DNA of 64,000 nt from Alkalibacillus flavidus (GCF_040545925.1 NZ_JBEPMX010000001.1:310001-374000), one strand, 5' to 3'. Counted from the stretch's first letter, positions 53,186 to 62,165 are shown. Notes: a model not told the origin generated them from the sequence alone. Translations and numbers: made by a program.

Positions 53186-54139
53186 TTATACGGCAACAGG
53201 TGCTTTGATACTTGGATGTGGATCATACCCAGTAAGTGACAAGTCATGAATATCAAAATCAAAAATTGATGTTTTGTCTTTATTTAGTTGAAGCTTAGGG
53301 GGATCGACCAAATGACGTTCAAGTTGCGTATTAACTTGTTCAAAATGATTGTGATAAATGTGAGCGTCCCCTAACGTATGAATGAATTCTCCTACATCTA
53401 AGCCACATTCATGCGCAATTAAATGGGTTAATAGCGCATAACTTGCAATGTTAAACGGAATACCTAAAAAGATATCGCCACTCCGTTGATACAACTGACA
53501 CGATAATTTACCATCTTCAACATAAAACTGAAACAGTGTATGACAAGGCGGTAATGCCATCGTCGGAATGTCTTCTGGATTCCATGCCGAAACAATCAAT
53601 CGTCTCGAATTAGGGTTTGTTTTAATATCATGAATGACTTGTTTAAGCTGATCAATCGTCTCACCTTGTGTACTTTGCCAATGACGCCATTGTTTACCGT
53701 ACACGTCACCTAAGTGACCGAATTTCTCCGCAAATGTATCATCTTCTAATATGTATTGTTTAAATAAAGCCATTTGTTCTTGATAAACAGCGTTGAAATT
53801 GGCATCTTGTTGCGCTCTAATGCCAAAGTTGTCCATATTAGGCCCGTTATACTCATCACTTTCAACCCAATTTTTAAACGCCCATTCATTCCAAATATTG
53901 TTGTTGTGTTGTAATAAATAACGAATATTCGTATCTCCTTTTATAAACCACAACAATTCGCTAGCAATCAATTTAAACGGTACCCGTTTGGTCGTTAATA
54001 ACGGAAAACCTTGTTGCAAATCAAATCGCATTTGATAGCCAAAAATCGACCTAGTGCCAACTCCAGTACGATCATGACGGTCATGACCGTCGTTTAATAC
54101 GTGCTGACATAAATCTAAATACGCTTGTTCATTCATCAT
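53186..54139 (-). CDS. thyA: Thymidylate synthase ThyA
   Basis: Makes dTMP from dUMP and methylene-tetrahydrofolate. The 317-residue protein has RTGVGTRSIFGYQMRFDL, the active-site cysteine in MALPPCHTLFQFYV, LYQRSGDIFLGIPFNIASYA and HIYHNHFEQVNTQL. GGATGAG precedes adjacent ATG codons at 54139 and 54136. Its product dihydrofolate is recycled by the adjacent dfrA. Confidence 0.96.
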   Translation of the reverse strand: MMNEQAYLDLCQHVLNDGHDRHDRTGVGTRSIFGYQMRFDLQQGFPLLTTKRVPFKLIASELLWFIKGDTNIRYLLQHNNNIWNEWAFKNWVESDEYNGPNMDNFGIRAQQDANFNAVYQEQMALFKQYILEDDTFAEKFGHLGDVYGKQWRHWQSTQGETIDQLKQVIHDIKTNPNSRRLIVSAWNPEDIPTMALPPCHTLFQFYVEDGKLSCQLYQRSGDIFLGIPFNIASYALLTHLIAHECGLDVGEFIHTLGDAHIYHNHFEQVNTQLERHLVDPPKLQLNKDKTSIFDFDIHDLSLTGYDPHPSIKAPVAV

Positions 54140-54239
54140 TTATCTCATCCTTTCCACGTGGTTTGTTACACGATTGTAATGTATAGAGGACCTTTTTTTT
54201 CATATAGTCATAATAGAGCATGTGAAAGGTGTGATTGAC

Positions 54240-55229
54240 ATGGTGCAAACAACACCAACTAAAAAAATGTTAGTCAGTGCGATTGCCGGAAATTTAGCGA
54301 TTAGCTCACCAATTGCGTTTTATACACCTATCGATTATGAAGCTTCTGCTGCAGTTCAATCTACACCATTAGTCTACGGCGACCATGGTGAATCGGTCTT
54401 AATGCTGCACAGAAAACTTAAGCGCGTTCAATATTATCCAAAGGAGCCTACACCTCATTACAATGCATTAACAGAACATGCCATCAAACGATTCCAGCAA
54501 GATTATCAATTGGTCGAAAATGGTGAATTAGATCAAGAAACCGCTGAAATGTTGGAACACATTGTTTACGACCATTATATCACAACGATAAATCATATCG
54601 GAGAGAAGATAAAGTATGGTGAACAGTCCGATAATGTCGGTCAAGTGCAAGCGTCGTTAAAAGCAATCGGCTTATTTGACTATGAAGTTGATCGTATTGC
54701 AGGGCCAAAAACAAAGCAAGCATTAAAACGGTATCAACAATTGCATAAGGAAACGTTAGATTTATCGGCATTGTCTCCCCCTGAACGATCTACATCACCA
54801 ACTCAAAATGTCCAACTCGTGTCGAAACAGGAAGTCAAAAGCCAATCATCCTCTAAAGCATCAACGTCCACTCAAAACGGTTCTGTTATCGGCGTAGCTC
54901 GTTCGTTGATAGGGACACCGTATCGCTGGGGTGGTACTTCCAGAAACGGTTTTGATTGTAGCGGTTTTTTACAATATGTCTATCAACAAAATGGCCAACA
55001 TTTGCCGCGTACAGTCAATGATATGTGGAACGTGACATCTCCAGTTAACAACCCAAGCGTCGGAGATCTCGTCTTTTTTGAAACGTATCAACCAGGACCA
55101 TCACATGCAGGTGTCTATATAGGCAATGGTCAGTTTATTCATGCTGGTACATCAACGGGTGTAACGATCAGTTCATTATCAGATTCGTATTGGCAACAAC
55201 GTTATTTAGGAGCAAGAGTGGTCCATTAA
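54240..55229 (+). CDS. Secreted NlpC/P60 peptidoglycan endopeptidase with two peptidoglycan-binding repeats
   Basis: A 329-residue exported hydrolase. A signal-like N-terminus (to about residue 35) is followed by two PG_binding_1 repeats (VYGDHGESVLMLHRKLKRVQ and KYGEQSDNVGQVQASLKAIG), a serine-rich linker and an NlpC/P60 domain. The catalytic triad lies in RNGFDCSGFLQYVYQ (cysteine), GPSHAGVYIGNGQF (histidine) and FIHAG. It cuts gamma-D-glutamyl bonds in wall peptides. The ATG at 54240 with AAAGGTG upstream is preferred to the GTG at 54222. Confidence 0.9.
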   Translation: MVQTTPTKKMLVSAIAGNLAISSPIAFYTPIDYEASAAVQSTPLVYGDHGESVLMLHRKLKRVQYYPKEPTPHYNALTEHAIKRFQQDYQLVENGELDQETAEMLEHIVYDHYITTINHIGEKIKYGEQSDNVGQVQASLKAIGLFDYEVDRIAGPKTKQALKRYQQLHKETLDLSALSPPERSTSPTQNVQLVSKQEVKSQSSSKASTSTQNGSVIGVARSLIGTPYRWGGTSRNGFDCSGFLQYVYQQNGQHLPRTVNDMWNVTSPVNNPSVGDLVFFETYQPGPSHAGVYIGNGQFIHAGTSTGVTISSLSDSYWQQRYLGARVVH

Positions 55230-56080
55230 TCTGAAAATAAATCCATCTGTTTCGGGTTTAATCCGTCATAATCGATACTAAGTAGTCGTTGGAATCGTTT
55301 GGCATTGTCATACGCATGGCCACCTGAATTATTATTAAATAGGATCGTTATTTGTTGGGCTTCGTTTTGTAACTGTTGAATGACCGACGTCCATTCCATT
55401 AGTTCTTCATCAGAATAATTGTATAAAAATCGGACGTCTCGCCAATTGTCTTGTCCACTTGCGTTCCAGCCGTACTTGTTCCGCCCGTGAAATCGAACTA
55501 ATGACTGGTTCGAATTGGTTACTTCTGGAACAAGTGGAACGGATGACTGACCAATTTGCGGCTCATCACAAATGGTATGTATCCAGTTATGATTGTTCAA
55601 AAACGTTAATGTATCTTGTTTAACTTGTTGGTCATACCACGTACGATTGCGAAATTCAATGGCTAACGGGTAGTCACTAAATTGTTCTCGAATAAAGGTG
55701 AGACGTCTAACATGATCACGGTTCAGATCAAACCACGGCGGGAATTGGAATAACAAACAATTGAGTTTGTTCGCTTGCATTAACGGTTCAATTTGTTCCT
55801 GATAAGCTTGAAACATCGTTTTTATCTCTTGTCGTGTGCGAAATTGACGATCATGGCCAGTAAATGCTTGGTAGGCTTTCACCACGAATGAAAATGATTC
55901 GGGCGTTTGATCGGCCCATGATTGCATACGAGATGGGCTCATAATACTGTAAAATGCACTATCTAACTCGACAACGGGAAAATGAGCGGCATATGCCGCT
56001 AATTGATGGCGTGACCCCGCTTCATGTTGATGAATATCATCGTGATCTCCCCAACCCGTTAGACCAATTAAAATACTCAT
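55226..56080 (-). CDS. DUF72-family protein (YunF-like)
   Basis: A 284-residue TIM-barrel protein of the DUF72 family: MSILIGLTGWGDH start, FPVVELDSAFYSIMSPSRMQ, FSFVVKAYQAFTGHDRQFR, CLLFQFPPWFDL, AIEFRNRTWYD and LVRFHGRNKYGWN. Function is unknown; the fold resembles sugar-processing or nuclease-like barrels. AAAGGATGG sets the start at 56080. Its stop overlaps the convergent NlpC/P60 gene by four bases. Confidence 0.87.
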   Translation of the reverse strand: MSILIGLTGWGDHDDIHQHEAGSRHQLAAYAAHFPVVELDSAFYSIMSPSRMQSWADQTPESFSFVVKAYQAFTGHDRQFRTRQEIKTMFQAYQEQIEPLMQANKLNCLLFQFPPWFDLNRDHVRRLTFIREQFSDYPLAIEFRNRTWYDQQVKQDTLTFLNNHNWIHTICDEPQIGQSSVPLVPEVTNSNQSLVRFHGRNKYGWNASGQDNWRDVRFLYNYSDEELMEWTSVIQQLQNEAQQITILFNNNSGGHAYDNAKRFQRLLSIDYDGLNPKQMDLFSD

Positions 56081-56116
56081 TGGAAACCATCCTTTCATCT
56101 GAATCGGAGTTACGTC

Positions 56117-56145
56117 TTGACGAACACCTTAAAATCGATTATACT
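56117..56145 (+). promoter_or_regulatory. Near-consensus sigma-A promoter upstream of a hairpin and csp
   Basis: TTGACG (56117-56122), exactly 17 bp, TATACT (56140-56145). It is among the best vegetative promoters visible in the window and points toward the hairpin unit and csp, not to any immediate coding start. Confidence 0.7.
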
Positions 56146-56151
56146 AAAAGT

Positions 56152-56250
56152 GCAATTGAGACGTGAAGAATCATAAACAAATCGGGTAACTTCTATAGAA
56201 GTGAAAGATGCAGTTGTGATCCTTCATTTCTATAGGAGTTACCCTTTTTT
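56152..56250 (+). ncRNA. Candidate ~99-nt small RNA or attenuating leader ending in a 22-bp hairpin
   Basis: Transcription from the promoter above would begin near 56152 and meet a hairpin at 56184-56244: GGGTAACTTCTATAGAAGTG... pairs with ...TTTCTATAGGAGTTACCC through about 22 consecutive pairs including G-U pairs, with a 14-nt loop, then TTTTTT. No coding gene precedes this terminator on the plus strand, so it ends either a short free RNA or an aborted csp leader. The cold-shock gene starts 72 bp further on and lacks an obvious strong promoter of its own. Confidence 0.6.
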
Positions 56251-56321
56251 AGCTTCATGGATCTCTATTGTGAATAATCCATCGCGCATTTAGATGGTAA
56301 GTTTTTAGGAGGCTTTTTAAA

Positions 56322-56522
56322 ATGCAAAACGGTACAGTAAAATGGTTTAACGCAGAGAAAGGTTATGGTTTCATCCAAGTAGAAGGTGGCGACGACGTAT
56401 TCGTACACTACTCTGCAATTAATCAAGATGGTTTCAAAACATTAGACGAAGGTCAAGACGTTGAATTCGAAATTGTCGAAGGCGACCGTGGCCCACAAGC
56501 AGCTAACGTTAACAAAAAATAA
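56322..56522 (+). CDS. csp: Cold-shock protein (CspB/CspD-like)
   Basis: A 66-residue OB-fold RNA chaperone. RNP1 is KGYGFIQVEG and RNP2 is VFVHYSAI, within MQNGTVKWFNAEKGYGF and ending VEGDRGPQAANVNKK. The protein binds single-stranded RNA and DNA; E. coli homologues act as transcription antiterminators. AGGAGG precedes the ATG. The hairpin unit upstream may control it. Confidence 0.96.
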   Translation: MQNGTVKWFNAEKGYGFIQVEGGDDVFVHYSAINQDGFKTLDEGQDVEFEIVEGDRGPQAANVNKK

Positions 56523-56541
56523 ATGAAACGTCATATATTTT

Positions 56542-56577
56542 CGGCAATCATTCTACGGAATGATTGCCGTTTTTTCG
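56542..56577. terminator. Bidirectional terminator after csp
   Basis: CGGCAATCATTC-tacg-GAATGATTGCCGTTTTTT between csp and the convergent sulfurtransferase gene. Confidence 0.9.
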
Positions 56578-56578
56578 T

Positions 56579-57415
56579 TTAGACAGGTTCATCACCTGTT
56601 GCAACGACATTTTGATTATTAGAAATCCAATCGCTAAAACTGCCGACATATAATTGTACATGATCAAATCCGGCTTCCCATAACGCTATAACGTTCGAAG
56701 CTGCCGTTACACCCGACCCGCAATACACGACGATCTTATCAACATCAGTTAAATCGCTAAAATGTTGTTGCAATGCCTGTTGATCTTTAAAGTACCCTTG
56801 ATCAAACAATAACATCCAATCGAACGAACGAGCCGATGGGATATGTCCTGCTTTCAAGTCAATGGGTTCGTGATCGCCGATATAACGCTCGTAACTTCTT
56901 GAATCAATTAAGGCGACGCGATCATCTTGAATATAACGTTGAACATCGTCTTGTGTAGCGATCATACGATCATTTAACGACCAAGATTGTAGGTTTTTAA
57001 CGGCATCTTGACTTGGGGGTTCTGATGTTAAATGAAAACCAGCTTCTTCCCATGCAGCAAATCCACCATTTAAAATAAATACATCCTCATGCCCGATCGC
57101 TTTTAACATCCAAGCAAATCGTGAAGCAAATGCATGTTGATTGTCATAAGCAATAACAGTTGTCTTATCTGTTATGCCTTTTGACAATAATAGTTGCTTG
57201 AATTGTTCCATATCAGGTAGCGGGTGACGTCCACCTGTTGAGTAAACCTCTCCACTTAAATCGCGTTCCAAATCCATATAAACCGCATTAGGCAAATGTG
57301 CTTCATCATACCATTTCCGACCTTGATCAGGCTGTTTTAAGTCAAAACGACAGTCTACAAATACAACATCTTCATTTTGACTTTTTCGCTTGGCTTCTTC
57401 CACAGAAATAATCAT
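56579..57415 (-). CDS. Two-domain rhodanese-type sulfurtransferase (thiosulfate / mercaptopyruvate)
   Basis: A 278-residue tandem rhodanese. The first domain has FVDCRFDLKQPDQGRKWYDE and AVYMDLERDLSGE; the active-site loop in the second is VVYCGSGVTAASNVIALW, with the persulfide cysteine. CGSGVT is closer to the 3-mercaptopyruvate type (CGSGVTA) than to the basic thiosulfate loop (CRKGVT). It lies 15 bp downstream of bpsB on the same strand. Confidence 0.9.
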   Translation of the reverse strand: MIISVEEAKRKSQNEDVVFVDCRFDLKQPDQGRKWYDEAHLPNAVYMDLERDLSGEVYSTGGRHPLPDMEQFKQLLLSKGITDKTTVIAYDNQHAFASRFAWMLKAIGHEDVFILNGGFAAWEEAGFHLTSEPPSQDAVKNLQSWSLNDRMIATQDDVQRYIQDDRVALIDSRSYERYIGDHEPIDLKAGHIPSARSFDWMLLFDQGYFKDQQALQQHFSDLTDVDKIVVYCGSGVTAASNVIALWEAGFDHVQLYVGSFSDWISNNQNVVATGDEPV

Positions 57416-57430
57416 CGTATCCCCTCCCTT

Positions 57431-57943
57431 TTACTTCTTATCATACAAGGTTAACGCTTCATTTTCTAATGGAATTCGTTTAGACATAAAAAATAAATGG
57501 CCCATCGGAAACAAAATAGCTGTGACATATGCCTCGAACAACAATGGAATGACGATCAATTCAGCTAACACAATCCAATAATTCGGGTGATCTATATAAC
57601 GAAAAAGCCCTCGCTTAATCCTATCAGCAGATGTTGGATTGACAACCACTTTCGTATTCCAGTGACGTCCTAATGTCATTAAGACATGAAAGCGCAAAAG
57701 CTGTAACACAATAAAAACAGTCAGCCAAATATCAGAGGTGTTGGCTGACCATTGATGAGCGATAAACGATTCAACGATAAGACTTGCTAAAAAACCTGTG
57801 TGCAATAACACCACGAAAGTGTAATACGGATCATCAACCGTGATTCCCCCGCGTTTTTGTTGAAAACGTTCGTTTAATTTCGCCCAAACGACCTCGAACA
57901 GTCTTAATACGATTAAGAAAACGACAACAATTAGATATACCAT
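57431..57943 (-). CDS. bpsB: Isoprenylcysteine carboxyl methyltransferase-family protein BpsB (YpbQ)
   Basis: A 170-residue membrane methyltransferase with about five spans. LGRHWNTKVVVNPTSADRI, RGLFRYIDHPNYWIVLAELI is the ICMT signature region, binding S-adenosylmethionine. In B. subtilis the paired BpsB (YpbQ) O-methylates alkylpyrones made by BpsA. It starts 2 bp after bpsA ends, so translation is coupled. Confidence 0.9.
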   Translation of the reverse strand: MVYLIVVVFLIVLRLFEVVWAKLNERFQQKRGGITVDDPYYTFVVLLHTGFLASLIVESFIAHQWSANTSDIWLTVFIVLQLLRFHVLMTLGRHWNTKVVVNPTSADRIKRGLFRYIDHPNYWIVLAELIVIPLLFEAYVTAILFPMGHLFFMSKRIPLENEALTLYDKK

Positions 57944-57945
57944 CC

Positions 57946-58998
57946 TTATTCAACCTCCAACAACACAAGCTCTGATGCAAAGCCTGGTCCAAGTGCTGTG
58001 AGTATTCCTTGTTGTGACTGTTTTAACGTATTAACCATTGCCCTTAATACAAATAAGACCGTCGCTGATGACATATTACCGTATTGACGTAGTACTTCTC
58101 TTGCATGATTGATCGACGAGTCAAACGAGGTTATGCGTTGAATTTCATCTAATATTTTTCGGCCTCCAGGATGAATCATCGCAAAATCTAATTGATCTAC
58201 CGACGTATGTTGTGCAGATAAGCAATCTGTTACATGTTGCTGCCAAAACGATGATACGATTGATGGAATACGACGAGAAAACACAACATGAAAACCATTA
58301 TCCTCTATATTCCATCCCATAATATCCATTGAATCTGGTAATATGTTGGAATCTGTAGCGCGAATTTTTAGTTTTGGTGACGGTATTCTATTTAATTGGA
58401 GGTGTTCATCTCCCATAAGTAATACAGCTGCTGCACCATCACTAAAAATAGCAGACCCAACAATATCTTTAATCGTTATATTTTGAGGATGAAAGGCTGT
58501 TGAAGCGAGTTCGCAACACACGAGCAACACCGCTTGATCAGGATGTGCTGTTAAATAGTCATACGCTCTTGATAATCCTGCAGCACCACCAGCACATCCA
58601 AGTCCAAACAATGGCATGCGCTTAAGACTTGGTGAGAGATGAAGTCGATTCATAAGATTAACATCTAATGATGGCGTCAACACACCTGTACTCGTGACGG
58701 TGATGATAGCATTTAAATTTAAATCGTCCCAGCCTGCCAAACAATGTTCGACAGCTTTCACCGCTAACACCACCCCTTCTGACTCAAATAACGTCTGACG
58801 GTCTTTAAAACCATGGTCTTCTGTTAACCATTCCCGGTCAGCTGCAAAATAACGATGATCAATTCCTGACTCATCAAACACACTTAAGTACTTGGTTAAT
58901 GAATCACTCACAAATGGACGAATAAACTGTTTTGCTTCAGGTTGACTCAATGTATACTGCGGTAAACTTGTCCCGATCGAAGCGATAGTAGACACCAT
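57946..58998 (-). CDS. bpsA: Type III polyketide synthase BpsA (chalcone synthase-like)
   Basis: A 350-residue thiolase-fold synthase that extends fatty acyl-CoA with malonyl-CoA to alkylpyrones. Catalytic residues: cysteine in PLFGLGCAGGAAGLSRAYDY (about residue 130), histidine in FAMIHPGGRKILDE (about 275) and asparagine in RQYGNMSSATVLFVL (about 308). AGGTG precedes the ATG. Pairing with bpsB mirrors B. subtilis bcsA-ypbQ. Confidence 0.94.
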   Translation of the reverse strand: MVSTIASIGTSLPQYTLSQPEAKQFIRPFVSDSLTKYLSVFDESGIDHRYFAADREWLTEDHGFKDRQTLFESEGVVLAVKAVEHCLAGWDDLNLNAIITVTSTGVLTPSLDVNLMNRLHLSPSLKRMPLFGLGCAGGAAGLSRAYDYLTAHPDQAVLLVCCELASTAFHPQNITIKDIVGSAIFSDGAAAVLLMGDEHLQLNRIPSPKLKIRATDSNILPDSMDIMGWNIEDNGFHVVFSRRIPSIVSSFWQQHVTDCLSAQHTSVDQLDFAMIHPGGRKILDEIQRITSFDSSINHAREVLRQYGNMSSATVLFVLRAMVNTLKQSQQGILTALGPGFASELVLLEVE

Positions 58999-59057
58999 AA
59001 CACCTACTTTTTTAGTTATAGTGTCTCCCGATTAGTCAATCGTATGTAGATTAAAAA

Positions 59058-59092
59058 CGAAAAAACGCCACTTAAACATTAAGTGACGTTTC
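59058..59092 (-). terminator. Terminator of the ypsC-like methyltransferase gene
   Basis: On the minus strand AACGTCACTTA-atgt-TTAAGTGGCGTTTTTTCG, with one G-T pair, just beyond the stop. Confidence 0.85.
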
Positions 59093-59098
59093 CAACAT

Positions 59099-60229
59099 TT
59101 ATTTTTGTCCGAAGAATTGATAGTAATCTGTTTTAATAAAGCCGTTAAATAATTTCCTTTTTTTCGATGCTTGGACGCCGTAGTGTTTTTCGAAATTTTC
59201 ATGCGACGTTAACATATAGACGCTCCATTTCGGAAAGTCTTTCATAATACCACCCAACGCACGGTAAATGGATTCTACTTCATCGCGGTCACTCATCCGT
59301 TCACCATATGGTGGATTACCTACGACATACCCCACATCAGACTTCGGTTTAAAATCTTTCACGTTCATCTGCTTCCACTCAATTAAATCAGCTAGTCCAG
59401 CTTCCATCGCGTTATTCGTTGCCATTTCAATGGCTCTATGGTCAATGTCAGACCCTGTAATAGCGAGTGGTTGATCATAATTAGCTAAATCTTCTGCTTC
59501 TTCCATCGCATCATCCCAAATTGAAGCGGGCAGGAAATCCCACTCTTCTGCTGCAAATTCACGGTTAAATCCTGGTGCAATATTTTGACCAATTAAGGCA
59601 GCTTCAATCGGAATTGTCCCAGAACCTGTGAACGGATCCACAAACGGTTTATCAGGTGTCCAATTCGTCAATTTAATGAGTGATGCTGCTAACGTCTCTT
59701 TCAGTGGCGCTTCCCCTTGCTCATGACGATAGCCTCGTTTATGTAACCCTGCTCCTGTTGTATCGATTGAAAGAGTCACGTGATCTTTTAATATCGCGAC
59801 TTCAATTTTATATCTCACACCCGATTCACTTAAACGTGAATGAATATGGTATTGATCTTGCATTCGCGACACAATCGATTTTTTGACAATTGATTGGCAA
59901 TCTGGAACAGAATAAAGTTTAGATTTATGTGATTTACCAACAACGTGAATAAAAGCATCTTCAGGCAACCAATCTTCCCATGGCAACGCCTTAGTTTGTT
60001 CGAATAATTCATCAAAACTATAAGCGTTAAATGACCCGATATGTAACTTGATGCGATCAGCAGTTCTTAACCATAAATTTGTCCTTGCAATGCCAGCAAA
60101 ATCGGATTTGAAGATAACTTTACCGTTTTCAGTTTGTAAATCATGATAACCTAAGTCTTGGAGTTCTTGTTTTACTAATCCTTCTAAACCCATTGCCGCT
60201 GTTGCAATAAGTGTTAATGGTTGTGTCAC
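59099..60229 (-). CDS. ypsC: THUMP-domain RNA guanine-N2 methyltransferase (YpsC / RlmL-like)
   Basis: A 376-residue class I methyltransferase acting on RNA. An N-terminal ferredoxin-like/THUMP region (1-160) precedes the catalytic domain, which shows FVDPFTGSGTIPIEAALIGQ (SAM motif I) and the N2-guanine signature YVVGNPPYGERMSD. B. subtilis YpsC lies next to rnpB as here and is homologous to 23S rRNA methyltransferase RlmL. The ATG follows AAAGGAATG. Confidence 0.93.
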   Translation of the reverse strand: MTQPLTLIATAAMGLEGLVKQELQDLGYHDLQTENGKVIFKSDFAGIARTNLWLRTADRIKLHIGSFNAYSFDELFEQTKALPWEDWLPEDAFIHVVGKSHKSKLYSVPDCQSIVKKSIVSRMQDQYHIHSRLSESGVRYKIEVAILKDHVTLSIDTTGAGLHKRGYRHEQGEAPLKETLAASLIKLTNWTPDKPFVDPFTGSGTIPIEAALIGQNIAPGFNREFAAEEWDFLPASIWDDAMEEAEDLANYDQPLAITGSDIDHRAIEMATNNAMEAGLADLIEWKQMNVKDFKPKSDVGYVVGNPPYGERMSDRDEVESIYRALGGIMKDFPKWSVYMLTSHENFEKHYGVQASKKRKLFNGFIKTDYYQFFGQK

Positions 60230-60278
60230 GATATGTCATTCCTTTCACGTTCATTACTTAACTTATGTCATAAATAAA

Positions 60279-60706
60279 GGCATAAGTAGGGTGACCGATT
60301 AATATCTTGTAAGCCATGTTCTGTCCTATCGTACTGCAAACGGTGGTCAACCTCGTACTCCAGGCGTAATCATCTATCTACAAGCAATTGCTTGTCTTCT
60401 TGCTAAGTTGAGTTCCTCGCAAGAAGTGCCCCTACCATTGTTTGGGTTGCTCACTCGTGGGGTTTACCGCGTTCCACCTTGATTGTTTCCAATCAAGCTC
60501 GTCTCTGTGGCACGTTAAAGGGATTGTAGCCCTATCCTCTGACGTAGGCTACGTCCCTGCCGTAAGTGACCGAATCGGTAACTCCCTTGACTTATGATTT
60601 CGTCAAGCACGAACACTACTAGCATCTCAGCCAGTGTGAGCATGGACTTTCCTCTCAAGTGTTAACTTGAGCGATTACACCAATATTAATACACCCTACT
60701 TATGCC
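60279..60706 (-). ncRNA. rnpB: RNase P RNA, class B
   Basis: The catalytic RNA of RNase P, which processes tRNA 5' ends. On the minus strand the conserved 5' block GAGGAAAGTCCATGCTCAC maps to 60636-60654 and the 3' block ACAGAACATGGCTTACAAG to 60306-60324; between them lie GGTAAACCCC and GCAGGGACG blocks typical of the Bacillus type. The outer P1 helix pairs GGCATAAGTAGGGTG with CACCCTACTTATGCC, setting the ends. About 428 nt, near the 400 nt expected. Position beside ypsC and gpsB matches B. subtilis. Confidence 0.96.
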
Positions 60707-60768
60707 CGAACTTTAAATTATAGCATAACTTTGCACATTTAGCGAGATGATTCATTTTCCATACTCAC

Positions 60769-61068
60769 TTATTCTGTACGCCCTCGTCCGAAAACCGCTT
60801 TTTCTAAATTAGATAAACGTTGCAACACATCAGCGTTTACTTGCGATCGACTTTGACTCGGTGCTGATTCATGTTGATTCGTTGAGCTTGACGCTTGTTT
60901 TAATCTTTCCATTTCTTCTTTCAATCGTTTTATTTCTTTTTCAAAATAATCATAATCTTGAATGACGACGTCTAAAAACTCATCTACTTCATCTTGATTA
61001 TAGCCTCGCATGGACGTTTTGAATTCTTTGTCTAAAATACCTTGATTGGTTAAATGTGGTTTATTCAT
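60769..61068 (-). CDS. gpsB: Cell-cycle protein GpsB (DivIVA-like)
   Basis: A 99-residue cytoplasmic adaptor that coordinates septal and side-wall synthesis through PBP1. LTNQGILDKEFKTSMRGYNQ, DEVDEFLDVVIQDYDYFEKE is the lipid/PBP-binding DivIVA-type N-domain; a coiled coil, a serine-rich linker and a C-terminal NADVLQRLSNLEKAVFG helix follow. The arrangement rnpB-gpsB-ypsA matches B. subtilis. Confidence 0.96.
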   Translation of the reverse strand: MNKPHLTNQGILDKEFKTSMRGYNQDEVDEFLDVVIQDYDYFEKEIKRLKEEMERLKQASSSTNQHESAPSQSRSQVNADVLQRLSNLEKAVFGRGRTE

Positions 61069-61095
61069 ATACTAGTCATCCCCCTCAGTACTAAC

Positions 61096-61650
61096 CTATT
61101 CTAATTGACTGGATTCTTGCATATCTAGCGCAATATCTTCTAAATCAAACGCATTAATTTGACTGATCTGATATGCCTCTTGCTCTTGATATTGTTCGGC
61201 CATTTGATAAAAAAATCGTGGCGTGCCACCATACTCCTCTTCATAAACGATTAAACAGCCGTCTGTTTTCTGTAACAACCAACGATCTCTCGTTTTATAT
61301 TGTTCAGGGCTTTGATAGCTGGCTTGGCTTAACGGTTGAGAAAAATCTGCTTGAAGTAACATGGTTTGATATTTTTGTTGTTTCTCTTCATTCCATACCT
61401 GATCTTGCGATTGAAATGGTGGTATGACGGCTATTTTGATGGTATATTCTTCTTTTAACTGTTGCACAACATCAAAGGCCCACATTTCAACGCCTGGTTG
61501 GCCAGAGATAACAACCCATTCTAGTCCTTCCTCAATCAGAGGTTGTAACCGTCGTTTAATCGCTTCTTGAATAACGGGTATTTTGTCATCTTCTTCATTA
61601 AATATATTCAATTCGTGCGGTTTATAACCTGTAATCGCTATAGATTTCAT
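61096..61650 (-). CDS. ypsA: YpsA (DUF1273, SLOG-family protein)
   Basis: A 184-residue Rossmann-like SLOG protein: SIAITGYKPHELNIFNEEDD, VISGQPGVEMWAFDVVQQL, VIPPFQSQDQVWNEEKQQ and LIVYEEEYGGTPRFFYQMA. YpsA affects cell division in Firmicutes and is linked to gpsB by gene order; its ligand is not firmly known. A start ATG at 61650 follows a weak GAC-rich leader. Confidence 0.93.
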   Translation of the reverse strand: MKSIAITGYKPHELNIFNEEDDKIPVIQEAIKRRLQPLIEEGLEWVVISGQPGVEMWAFDVVQQLKEEYTIKIAVIPPFQSQDQVWNEEKQQKYQTMLLQADFSQPLSQASYQSPEQYKTRDRWLLQKTDGCLIVYEEEYGGTPRFFYQMAEQYQEQEAYQISQINAFDLEDIALDMQESSQLE

Positions 61651-61697
61651 AAGCCTAGTATATCAAAAAAAGTCAATGGAACAAATCTTTATCAACA

Positions 61698-61732
61698 TAA
61701 AAATCCGAACTGACAACTCAGTTCGGATTTTA
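61698..61732 (-). terminator. Terminator of cdd
   Basis: AAAATCCGAACTG-acaac-TCAGTTCGGATTTT, a perfect stem downstream of the cytidine deaminase gene on the minus strand. Confidence 0.88.
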
Positions 61733-61754
61733 AGTATAAGTCTATATCGATTGT

Positions 61755-62165
61755 TTATGAGCTTTGCCCAGATTCTAAATCTTCTGGTGTGAAGGAAAAA
61801 GGTAGTAATTCCCCTACTGTTGTCTCTTTAATCTCTAAATCTTTGTTCGTAATATAAACGGGCATATTGGGATCAAAGAATTCGCTCATTACCTGACGAC
61901 ACGCACCACATGGTGGTACAGGGCGATCTGTGTTCGCAATAACAGCTAATGCATTAAAATCGCGTTCCCCTTCTGAAATCGCCTTGAAAATTGCAACACG
62001 TTCAGCACAACATGTAACAGGGTATGATGCGTTTTCAATATTACACCCTTGATACACGTCACCGTTTTTCGTTAATAACGCCGCACCAACTGGAAACTTC
62101 GAGTACGGAACAAACGCTTGACTTAACATTGCTTGTGCTGAATGGACTAATTGTTGTTTTTCCAT
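61755..62165 (-). CDS. cdd: Cytidine deaminase
   Basis: Converts cytidine and deoxycytidine to the uridine forms in pyrimidine salvage. The 136-residue protein has SKFPVGAALLTKNGDVYQG, NIENASYPVTCCAERVAIFK (HAE-type motif reads CAE, as in tetrameric enzymes) and PVPPCGACRQVMSEF with the zinc cysteines. GGAGAG precedes the ATG. In B. subtilis cdd is elsewhere (near era), so this location is a local difference. Confidence 0.95.
   Translation of the reverse strand: MEKQQLVHSAQAMLSQAFVPYSKFPVGAALLTKNGDVYQGCNIENASYPVTCCAERVAIFKAISEGERDFNALAVIANTDRPVPPCGACRQVMSEFFDPNMPVYITNKDLEIKETTVGELLPFSFTPEDLESGQSS

Noticed and set aside
57431..58998. bpsA-bpsB as a novel polyketide system
   Set aside because: The type III synthase with an ICMT-type methyltransferase is the known B. 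subtilis alkylpyrone pair; it is annotated but not reported as new.
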